The translations under genes and the position numbers were made by a program. From positions 1-21,909 of the forward strand of contig JBHHYR010000046.1 of assembly GCA_046757585.1 (NCBI GenBank): a stretch of DNA of 21,909 bases, given 5' to 3'. This stretch comes from JBHHYR01 sp046757585. GTDB taxonomy: Bacteria > Desulfobacterota > Binatia > HRBIN30. The notes beneath the pieces are model-generated. The model worked only from the letters and a program-made list of their open reading frames with translations, did no database searches and had not been told where the DNA came from. Shown here one piece after another: positions 1 to 5,703 of the stretch (positions within the stretch are counted from its first letter, which is position 1; each line of letters begins with the position of its first letter).

Positions 1-40
1 CGGTGCCCGCGTTCGGAGCAGGACCCCGGGCGGGGGGGGG

Positions 41-72
41 TGGGGCGGCGCCGCCGTGGGGCGGCGCCGCCG
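41..72. repeat. Tandem 16-bp GC repeat of palindromes, next to a G-run
   Basis: The unit TGGGGCGGCGCCGCCG occurs twice in direct tandem (41-56 and 57-72). Each unit contains the perfect 12-bp palindrome GGCGGCGCCGCC. A run of nine G lies at 32-40, flanked by GGG at 28-30 and GGGG at 42-45. The repeat starts 8 bases beyond the stop codon of the minus-strand phasin-like gene, so it could form strong hairpins at the 3' end of that transcript. No T-tract follows on the minus strand, so a standard intrinsic terminator is not shown. Confidence 0.6.
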
Positions 73-80
73 ACCGAGCC

Positions 81-479
81 TTACGCAGGAGTCGGAGCTT
101 CGTGGGTGTGCGATTCGACGCGACGCTCCAACTCGTGGACGCGCTTCCGTAGCCGATCCACTTCCGACCGGGACGCAACATCCAGGCGGCTGGTCAGAGG
201 CTTGACCGCATCGCCGATCCGGTCCTGCACCTCTCCGCCGACGCGTTCCGCACGTGTGCGGGCATCGGTAACGAGCCGGTCAGTGCGCTTGCGCAGATCG
301 CGCCGCGTGCGATCGAGATTCGCCGTCCAACGTTCCAAGGCTTTACGCGGTGCCGGCGGGAGCAAGTTGGTCGCCTCGCTAAAGCGTTTGCGCATGCGCC
401 GTTCGACAGTCCGCTGCAACTCGTTCACGCGCCCCACCAGGGTCGTTTGCCGGCTGTGAGCCTTCTTTCGTGCTGCCAT
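81..479 (-). CDS. Phasin-like granule-associated protein
   Basis: This 132-residue protein is highly charged and mostly helical, with no signal peptide or membrane segment. The N-terminus is basic (MAARKKAHSRQ). The middle (about 15-95) is an amphipathic Arg/Asp/Glu-rich helix. The C-terminus has the pattern LDVASRSEVDRL followed by heptads (KRVHELERRVE), resembling the leucine-zipper end of PhaF/PhaI-type phasins, which coat polyhydroxyalkanoate granules. The start at 479 is chosen because AAAGGAGGTGA lies at 485-495, five bases upstream. A longer in-frame start at 515 would run through the -10 box of the promoter described separately. It is transcribed alone, divergent from tRNA-Val. Family membership is inferred from pattern and length. 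A generic coiled-coil protein remains possible, and no PHA synthase is visible in the window. Confidence 0.72.
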   Translation of the reverse strand: MAARKKAHSRQTTLVGRVNELQRTVERRMRKRFSEATNLLPPAPRKALERWTANLDRTRRDLRKRTDRLVTDARTRAERVGGEVQDRIGDAVKPLTSRLDVASRSEVDRLRKRVHELERRVESHTHEAPTPA

Positions 480-503
480 CGTGGTCACCTCCTTTCCATC
501 CAG

Positions 504-531
504 ATCATAACGCACCGCGTCAGAATGTCAA
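504..531 (-). promoter_or_regulatory. Sigma70-type promoter of the phasin-like gene
   Basis: On the minus strand a perfect -35 box TTGACA (526-531) is followed by a 16-base spacer and TATGAT (504-509), which matches the -10 consensus at five of six positions. Transcription would start near 497, leaving a leader of about 18 bases that is mostly the ribosome binding site before the ATG at 479. Confidence 0.75.
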
Positions 532-545
532 TGCGGTGCGTTATG
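506..545. repeat. 13-bp perfect inverted repeat over the promoter, probable operator
   Basis: The arms CATAACGCACCGC (506-518) and GCGGTGCGTTATG (533-545) are perfect reverse complements separated by 14 bases. One arm covers most of the spacer and runs into the -10 box. The -35 box lies in the loop, and the other arm sits just upstream of it. This geometry is typical of an operator for a dimeric repressor, for example a TetR- or PhaR-type protein. The regulator is not identifiable here. A cruciform or RNA hairpin is less likely, because most of the repeat lies upstream of the predicted transcription start. Confidence 0.7.
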
Positions 546-617
546 AAAATCGTGGGCGACCTGTGCCGATCTTGCGCCACGCACGGTGCTGTGGTACCGG
601 CTCACCTGTTGGCGCGC

Positions 618-691
618 GGTCGCATAGCTCAGCTGGTTAGAGCGCCTGCCTCACATGCAGGAGGTCCGTGGTTCGAGTCCACGTGCGACCA
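618..691 (+). tRNA. tRNA-Val (anticodon CAC)
   Basis: A complete cloverleaf can be drawn. The acceptor stem GGTCGCA pairs with TGCGACC. The D arm is GCTC/GAGC. The anticodon stem CCTGC/GCAGG encloses the loop CTCACAT with anticodon CAC at 652-654. The T arm is CGTGG-TTCGAGT-CCACG. The discriminator base is A691. The 3' CCA is not encoded, since CTC follows the discriminator. It reads valine GTG codons, which are common in the neighbouring genes. No intron or integration scar is visible around it. Confidence 0.95.
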
Positions 692-802
692 CTCCGTGTT
701 GTTGTACGGGATCAGGGGGTTAGCGGCAGTACCGGCCGGCAGCGGGCGGCCGATTGCGACAGCCGGGCGGTGTTGGTATGGTGCCGTTGTTGAAGAGGTC
801 GG

Positions 803-1663
803 ATGGCCACCGTCATTACCAGTGAATGTATCAACTGTGGCGCTTGCGAGCCGGAGTGCCCGAATACGGCGATCTATCAGGGCGGCGTCGAATGGGAACT
901 CAACGGGGAAATGCACCCGCCGCTTGCTACCGACACCTTCTACATCGTACCCGAGAAGTGCACGGAGTGCGTCGGCTTCCATGAACAGGAAGCGTGCGCG
1001 GCAGTGTGCCCGGTCGACTGTTGCGTACCGGACCCGAATATTCCGGAAACCGAGGAAGTGCTGATCACACGCGCCAAGCAGTTGCATCCCGAGCAGACGT
1101 TTCCCGACAGCTTCCCATCTCGTTTTCGCAAGGATGGCGGCGCGCCTGCCGCAGCAGCCAACACGGCGCGGGCGCCAGCCACTGGGGAGGCGGCAGCGCC
1201 AGTCGCGGCCCCTTCGCCTGCGCCCGCTCCGAAAACCCCTGCACCACCTCAGCCGGCCAGTGTGGGCTCCGCAACGCCTGTCGGCCGCGCGGCAGCGAGC
1301 GGCCTGCGCATTCCAGAAATCGAAGAGTGGGAAGTGCCGATCGAGTGCTTCCGTTGTCACGGCACCTACGCCGTGGCTTTCAAGCACTTCCGCAGCGGGG
1401 TGGTTTTCTACTGCCCGTTCTGCCAGGGGTCGTACGTCGTTACAACGTCGATGCACGGTCACGTGAGCCGCGTCTTACGAGCGTTTCAGGCGCAGTGGCG
1501 CGAGGAATTCGAGCGCTTTCACGCACGACGACAGAAGGAACTGGACGAGTTCGAAGAGCGCCAGCGCGCGCGACTCGAAGCGTTCAACGAATCGCTGAAA
1601 GACGCGAGCCAGGAATTCAAGCCGCCAGGAGCGCCGCGCAAGCGCGCGTGGATCTTCGGCTGA
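803..1663 (+). CDS. Ferredoxin fused to a zinc ribbon and a C-terminal coiled coil
   Basis: This 286-residue soluble protein has three parts. Residues 1-110 are a 2[4Fe-4S] ferredoxin: C9-x2-C12-x2-C15-x3-C19-P, then C53-x2-C56-x8-C65-x3-C69-P. The eight-residue insert in the second motif and the tail after it are hallmarks of Alvin/YfhL-type ferredoxins, which are low-potential electron carriers. Residues 111-170 are a disordered Ala/Pro linker. Residues 175-215 hold two CxxC knuckles (C182/C185 and C204/C207) that look like a zinc ribbon. Residues 218-275 are a long charged helix rich in Glu, Arg and aromatic residues. The ATG at 803 has a GAGG-type site a few bases upstream. It lies 111 bases after tRNA-Val and is convergent with the next gene. 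The ferredoxin fold is secure. The function of the whole fusion is unknown to me. Confidence 0.85.
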   Translation: MATVITSECINCGACEPECPNTAIYQGGVEWELNGEMHPPLATDTFYIVPEKCTECVGFHEQEACAAVCPVDCCVPDPNIPETEEVLITRAKQLHPEQTFPDSFPSRFRKDGGAPAAAANTARAPATGEAAAPVAAPSPAPAPKTPAPPQPASVGSATPVGRAAASGLRIPEIEEWEVPIECFRCHGTYAVAFKHFRSGVVFYCPFCQGSYVVTTSMHGHVSRVLRAFQAQWREEFERFHARRQKELDEFEERQRARLEAFNESLKDASQEFKPPGAPRKRAWIFG

Positions 1664-1670
1664 AACCGGC

Positions 1671-1698
1671 GGCGCCTCTCGCCGCTACGGTAGGCGCC
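1671..1698. terminator. Possible bidirectional terminator hairpin
   Basis: GGCGCCT (1671-1677) and AGGCGCC (1692-1698) form a perfect 7-bp stem with a 14-base loop. It lies where the ferredoxin-fusion gene (+) and the exported HTH-like gene (-) converge, and one arm falls in the last codons of the latter. No U-tract follows on either strand, so termination is inferred from position and stem only. Confidence 0.35.
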
Positions 1699-2065
1699 TG
1701 ACCTCGCGACCAACGGGCGGCGGGCCGGCGGCGCCGCGCGGGGGTGGTCCCGCAGCGCGCCGCGGCGCTGGGCCAGCCGCGCTGCGGGGTGCGGGACCAA
1801 CCGCACCCAAGGGCGGAGCGCCTTCCGGTCCCAGAAAGATGGGTTTGCTCAGCTCCTGGCGGCAGTGCTCTACCGCGTTGCGCGTCAATCCCGTCATGCG
1901 GCTGATTTCCACCGTGTTGCGTCCCTGCTGCAGCAAACCAAGGAGGGGCGTGCAGTCCTGCGCCAGCGCCGGCCGGCCAGCCGCTAGCACCGCGACGACG
2001 GCTGTCCCGCAAGCGATCCACACCGCCAGCTGCCCGCTTCCCGATTGCCCTCGGCGTAAGGTCAT
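1685..2065 (-). CDS. Small exported protein with an HTH-like segment and Ala/Gly/Pro/Arg repeats
   Basis: The 126-residue product starts with a signal peptide: MTLRRG n-region, hydrophobic core AVWIACGTAVVAVLAAG, and the cleavage site ALA before QDC. The short mature part has the pattern TVEISRMTGLTRNAVEHCRQEL, which reads like a helix-turn-helix of the kind in response regulators or transposases. That is odd in an exported protein. The C-terminus is four 8-residue repeats rich in Ala, Gly, Pro and Arg. The start at 2065 is chosen for GGAGG five bases upstream and the basic n-region. An alternative ATG at 2083 overlaps the stop of the acyl-CoA dehydrogenase gene as ATGA, so translational coupling is possible and would add six residues. 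I do not recognise the family. Confidence 0.7.
   Translation of the reverse strand: MTLRRGQSGSGQLAVWIACGTAVVAVLAAGRPALAQDCTPLLGLLQQGRNTVEISRMTGLTRNAVEHCRQELSKPIFLGPEGAPPLGAVGPAPRSAAGPAPRRAAGPPPRGAAGPPPVGREVRRLP
1712..1807 (-). repeat. Four 24-bp repeats coding Ala/Gly/Pro/Arg octapeptides
   Basis: Inside the exported HTH-like protein the reading frame gives GAVGPAPR, SAAGPAPR, RAAGPPPR and GAAGPPPV in tandem. The DNA is correspondingly repetitive and extremely GC-rich. Such tracts can expand or contract by slippage. The encoded segment is probably disordered, and may interact with the cell wall or periplasm. Confidence 0.7.
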
Positions 2066-2079
2066 GTGGCCCTCCGTGC

Positions 2080-3267
2080 TCATCTTTTTGGGAGATGCAA
2101 CACACGCTCCCCGATGATGTTACGCTGAATCTCCGATGTCCCGCCGGCGATGGTCATCGCCCGGCTCCCCAGTACGCCCTGCGCCCACTTCCCGTTGTCG
2201 ACCGCACCCCAGGAGTCGCGGACCAGCGGGCCGTAGGGTCCCAGGAGCTCAGCGGCAAAATTGGCGACGCGCAGGTTCAACTCGCTGCTGCTCAGCTTGG
2301 CAATCGAGCCCTCGGGCCCCGGCGGCTCGCCGCGCAGCTGGCGTGTGATCTGGCGGAAGCGGTTATACTTCAGGGCTGCCGCCTCGATCGCAAGCTGCGC
2401 CAGTTTCTGGCGGACCGCGCTGTCGTCCCACGCCACCGTGCCGTTGATCCGGACTCGTTGCGCCAGGGAAACGAGTTGGTCGACCACGGACTCGAAGCGC
2501 AGGTCGCTGCCAAGGCCGGCGCGTTCGAACATCAGGGTCGTCACGGCCACCTGCCAGCCGTTGTTCTGCGCGCCGACGATGTTGCGCTTCGGTACGCGAA
2601 CGTCTTCGAAGAAGACCTCATTGAAACCGGCATCGCCGGTGATCTGAACGAGTGGACGGATGGTGATGCCGGGGCTGCGCATGTCGACGAGCAGGTACGT
2701 CAAGCCGCGGTGTTTCGGGGCAGAGGGATCGGTCCTCGTCACCAGGATGCACCAGTGCGCGCGGTGCGCCAGGCTCGTCCACACTTTTTGACCATTGACT
2801 ATGAAGTCGTCACCGTCCTCGAGCGCCCGCGTCTGCAGCGCCGCGAGATCGGAGCCGGCGCCAGGCTCCGAATATCCCTGACACCAGATCTCCTCCGCGC
2901 TGAGGATCTTGGGTAGGAAGCGCTCTCGCTGCGCCGGCGTGCCCCAGTGCATCAGAGTCGGCCCGACCAGCAGGAGCCCCAGGATGTTCACCGGTGAGGG
3001 TGCCCGCACTCGCTGCATTTCATCTTGGAAGATCATCTGCTCGATGAGCGTGGCACCCCGCCCACCATACGCTTTCGGCCAGTGGATCCCCACCCAGCCG
3101 CCCGCGTACATTTTCTTGTGCCAGGCCAGTTGCCAGTCGAAACGCTCGTCAGCCTCGGCGAGTTCTTCGAATTCATCCGGGTCGTAGCCTGCGGGCAAGT
3201 TGGCCTCAAGCCAGGCTCGTAGTTCTTCGCGGAAGGCCTCCTCTTGTGGCGTGTAGCTGAAATCCAT
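2080..3267 (-). CDS. Acyl-CoA dehydrogenase family protein
   Basis: This is a 395-residue FAD-dependent acyl-CoA dehydrogenase of normal family length. It would introduce a trans-2,3 double bond into an acyl-CoA and pass electrons to ETF. The N-terminal helical domain runs to about 120. The FAD/substrate signature is at 129-141 (CQGYSEPGAGSDL), with NGQKVWTS at 158-165. The C-terminal helical domain carries AGGTSEIQRNIIGERVL at 374-390. The residue before GTS, which is the catalytic Glu in medium-chain enzymes, is Gly here (G375). Glu248 in LMFERAG lies where isovaleryl-CoA and long-chain enzymes have their base, so activity is plausible. The start at 3267 gives the usual N-terminus MDFSYTPQEEAFREEL with GGAG just upstream. 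In-frame extension to 3411 is not family-like. Substrate cannot be predicted. It is divergent from ldcA. Confidence 0.93.
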   Translation of the reverse strand: MDFSYTPQEEAFREELRAWLEANLPAGYDPDEFEELAEADERFDWQLAWHKKMYAGGWVGIHWPKAYGGRGATLIEQMIFQDEMQRVRAPSPVNILGLLLVGPTLMHWGTPAQRERFLPKILSAEEIWCQGYSEPGAGSDLAALQTRALEDGDDFIVNGQKVWTSLAHRAHWCILVTRTDPSAPKHRGLTYLLVDMRSPGITIRPLVQITGDAGFNEVFFEDVRVPKRNIVGAQNNGWQVAVTTLMFERAGLGSDLRFESVVDQLVSLAQRVRINGTVAWDDSAVRQKLAQLAIEAAALKYNRFRQITRQLRGEPPGPEGSIAKLSSSELNLRVANFAAELLGPYGPLVRDSWGAVDNGKWAQGVLGSRAMTIAGGTSEIQRNIIGERVLHLPKR

Positions 3268-3467
3268 CGGCTCCGTGTCCAGCGGCTCGGGCGTCGAGCC
3301 ACCCGCAGTATAGGGGCCGGACAGACTTCGAGCAACCAGGGTCCAGTGTTTCGGCACCGGCACCCGGCTGACGTGTGCGGGCGGTTTGCGCGCCGTCCAC
3401 CGGCCCTGCACTTTCGGCCGTCTGTGTGATGCTGTATACGCAAATGGTTCAGGAGAATGGCTGGCTG

Positions 3468-4376
3468 ATGATGCGTAAGCCTCCCCCGTTGCGGCCCGGC
3501 GATGTCGTTGGCGTGATCGCGCCGGCGGCCGCCGTCGACGAGCTGAGTGTCAACGCCGGGGTCCAGCTCCTCGAACGCGGTGGCTTCCGCGTCCGGCTCG
3601 GGGCCGCAGTCCTCCACCGGGCCGGGTACCTCGCAGGCACGGATGAGGAGCGCGCTGCCGACTGGCGCGAGATGTTTTGCGACCCCGAGGTCAAGGCGAT
3701 CATCACCATGCGGGGAGGTTACGGGGCCGGGCGGCTCCTGCCGCTGCTCGACCCTGCTATTTCCCGCAGGCATCCGAAGATTGTCGTCGGACACAGCGAC
3801 ATCACGTTTCTGCTCAACGACCTGGTCCAGCGTGCGGAGCTCGTCTGCTTTCACGGCCCAATGATCGTCGATCTGCAGCAGCGCACCGAGGCCACTGGGC
3901 CGTTGCTGGCGATGCTGAGCGGGGACCGGATGGGGTGGCACCACCCAGCGCAAGCAGTCGTCCAACCAGGAACGGCGGAGGGACTGCTTGTCGGTGGATG
4001 CCTGTCGGTGGTTGTGGCGACCCTCGGGACCCCGTACGCCCCGAAGACCCGCGGACGCCTGCTGTTCCTGGAGGATGTCAATGAGAAGCCGTACCGGATC
4101 GATCGGATGCTCACGCAGCTTCGTCATGCCGGTGTCTTGGATGATGTCTCGGGCGTGATATTCGGTGAGATGAGTGGATGCGTTGCCGCCGAGCACGAGC
4201 GCGTATCGGTGCAAGATGTGATCGCCGAGGCCTTTGCCGGCGTCCCGTACCCGGTTGCCTTTGGCCTGCCGAGTGGTCACGGGCTGGGGACGCTGACACT
4301 GCCATTGGGCGTACGCGCGCAGCTGGCGGGGGAGCGGTTGACGCTCCTCGAGTCACCCCTGGCAGAACTGTCGTGA
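3468..4376 (+). CDS. ldcA: Muramoyltetrapeptide LD-carboxypeptidase (peptidase family S66)
   Basis: The 302-residue cytoplasmic serine peptidase removes the terminal D-Ala from L-Ala-D-Glu-mDAP-D-Ala during murein recycling. The length matches E. coli LdcA. The S66 triad is visible: Ser110 in VGHSD, Glu202 in LFLEDVNEKPYRIDR, and His271 in PSGHGLGTLTLPLG. The N-terminus RPGDVVGVIAPAA is typical. There is no signal peptide, consistent with a cytosolic site. The start is uncertain. ATG 3468 and ATG 3471 fit family length, but AGGAG (3451-3455) is 12 bases away. ATG 3444 would add eight residues. It is the first gene of a plus-strand cluster with a beta-lactamase-fold hydrolase and mpl, 156 bases before the next gene. 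Confidence 0.93.
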   Translation: MMRKPPPLRPGDVVGVIAPAAAVDELSVNAGVQLLERGGFRVRLGAAVLHRAGYLAGTDEERAADWREMFCDPEVKAIITMRGGYGAGRLLPLLDPAISRRHPKIVVGHSDITFLLNDLVQRAELVCFHGPMIVDLQQRTEATGPLLAMLSGDRMGWHHPAQAVVQPGTAEGLLVGGCLSVVVATLGTPYAPKTRGRLLFLEDVNEKPYRIDRMLTQLRHAGVLDDVSGVIFGEMSGCVAAEHERVSVQDVIAEAFAGVPYPVAFGLPSGHGLGTLTLPLGVRAQLAGERLTLLESPLAELS

Positions 4377-4532
4377 CTTCCTGTGTGGAATCTGGAGTGT
4401 CAAGACGCAGGGTCCCCGCGCCGGCGGGGCGACGGGGGCATAGGGAGTCGCCCGCTGTGCGCATGCGGAGCCGAACGGCGCGTGCCGGAGCCTGACGCGT
4501 ACCACTCCGGGCCCAGCACCGGCCATGGGTAG

Positions 4533-5657
4533 ATGAGTTTCGCCGAGGTTGAACGGGAGATGGATGCGGCCGTGGAGCGCCGTATTTTCCCCGGCGCCGT
4601 ACTGCTCGTGCGGGAGGGCACGCGCGTCTTCTATCACCGCGCCTTCGGGCATCGCAGCCTTGAGCCTGAACTCACTGCGATGCGGGAAGACACCATCTTC
4701 GACCTCTCATCACTGACGAAGCCGTTTGCCACCAGCATCGCCATGATGCTCATGGTGAAGGATGGAAAGATCCGGTTGGACGATCGGGTGACCCGTTTCT
4801 TCCACAACTTCGGGGTCCATGGGAAAACCCATATCACATTCCGCCACCTGCTCAGCCACAGCTCTGGGCTGCCAGCCTGGCGCCCGTACTACAAAGAGAT
4901 CCTGCGGATCGAGCACCGGGGACGGATCAATTTTCTCGCGAGTCACGGCGCCAAGGCATACGTCTATCAGGCCATCCAGCGCGAGCGTTCCGAAGACGCA
5001 CCCGGCCGGCGGGCGCTGTACAGCGACCTCGGTTTCATGCTGCTCGGCGCGGCCATCGAAGAGGTGAGTGGTACGGGGTTAGACCGCTTCTGCCATGAAC
5101 GCATCTTCCGACCCCTTGGCCTGCGTGCGACCGGGTTCGTCGACCTGTCGCTGCTGCGTGCCCGCCACCTCGAGCCCGTCGCCGAAATGATCGCACCGAC
5201 CGAACGCTGCCCGTGGCGCCGGAAGATTCTGTGCGGGGACGTGCACGACGACAACGCCTACGCCATGGGTGGCGTCAGCGGCCACGCCGGCCTGTTCGCC
5301 TCGGCCAAGGACCTCGACACGATGCTGTGCCGCTTGAAAGATTGCTACCACGGTGCCAGCCAGGTGATTCCACCACGGATCATTCGAGAGTTCTGGACTC
5401 GCGACGGTGCGGTCCCCGATTCCACTTGGTGTCTCGGTTGGGATACGCCCTCGCGGGTCGGGTCCAGCGCAGGCGTGCGTTTCTCGCCGCACTCCGTTGG
5501 GCACCTCGGATTCACGGGCACGTCTGCGTGGCTCGACCTCGAGCATGACCGTCACATCATTTTGCTGACCAACCGCGTGCACCCGAGCCGAGACAACGAT
5601 GCGATAGGTGCCTTCCGGCCCTTCATCCACGATGCCATCGTCAATGCGTTGGGCTGA
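4533..5657 (+). CDS. Cytoplasmic beta-lactamase-fold serine hydrolase (class C/PBP-like)
   Basis: The 374-residue protein belongs to the class C beta-lactamase/D-aminopeptidase/esterase superfamily. All three active-site motifs are present: S60-L-T-K63 (SxxK), Y163-S-D165 (in the Y-x-N position), and H324-L-G326 followed by FTGT (KTG-like). Other family marks are FRHLLSHSSGLP (103-114) and GGVSGHAGLFASAKDL (246-261). The N-terminus MSFAEVEREMDAAVERRIFPGAV has no signal peptide, so it should act in the cytoplasm, unlike AmpC or penicillin-binding proteins. It lies between ldcA and mpl on the same strand, which suggests cleavage of a muropeptide or related D-amino-acid bond. The actual substrate is unknown. 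No good ribosome binding site precedes the ATG. ATG 4560 is an alternative with GAGG 11 bases upstream. Confidence 0.88.
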   Translation: MSFAEVEREMDAAVERRIFPGAVLLVREGTRVFYHRAFGHRSLEPELTAMREDTIFDLSSLTKPFATSIAMMLMVKDGKIRLDDRVTRFFHNFGVHGKTHITFRHLLSHSSGLPAWRPYYKEILRIEHRGRINFLASHGAKAYVYQAIQRERSEDAPGRRALYSDLGFMLLGAAIEEVSGTGLDRFCHERIFRPLGLRATGFVDLSLLRARHLEPVAEMIAPTERCPWRRKILCGDVHDDNAYAMGGVSGHAGLFASAKDLDTMLCRLKDCYHGASQVIPPRIIREFWTRDGAVPDSTWCLGWDTPSRVGSSAGVRFSPHSVGHLGFTGTSAWLDLEHDRHIILLTNRVHPSRDNDAIGAFRPFIHDAIVNALG

Positions 5658-5703
5658 TGGACGAGTTGAACGCGCCGCACTCTTGCTCCCCGCTGCCAGA
5701 CCC

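Noticed and set aside
618..803. tRNA-Val 3' end as an integration site for a mobile element.
   Set aside because: No repeat of the tRNA 3' end, integrase or phage-like gene is present in the window.
629..1462. 277-residue open frame antisense to the ferredoxin fusion and the tRNA.
   Set aside because: It runs through tRNA-Val and opposite a gene with clear Fe-S motifs. The composition is shadow-like.
1617..2105. 162-residue open frame on the minus strand overlapping the exported HTH-like gene.
   Set aside because: The other frame has a signal peptide, a cleavage site and a ribosome binding site. This one is Arg/Gly/Ala-rich with no recognisable fold and looks like a GC-driven shadow.
2095..2916. 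273-residue open frame antisense to the acyl-CoA dehydrogenase gene.
   Set aside because: The opposite strand encodes a complete conserved dehydrogenase. No motif is seen in this frame.
3033..4280. 415-residue open frame antisense to ldcA, running into the dehydrogenase start.
   Set aside because: LdcA has its full catalytic triad on the plus strand. Long antisense frames are expected in GC-rich DNA.
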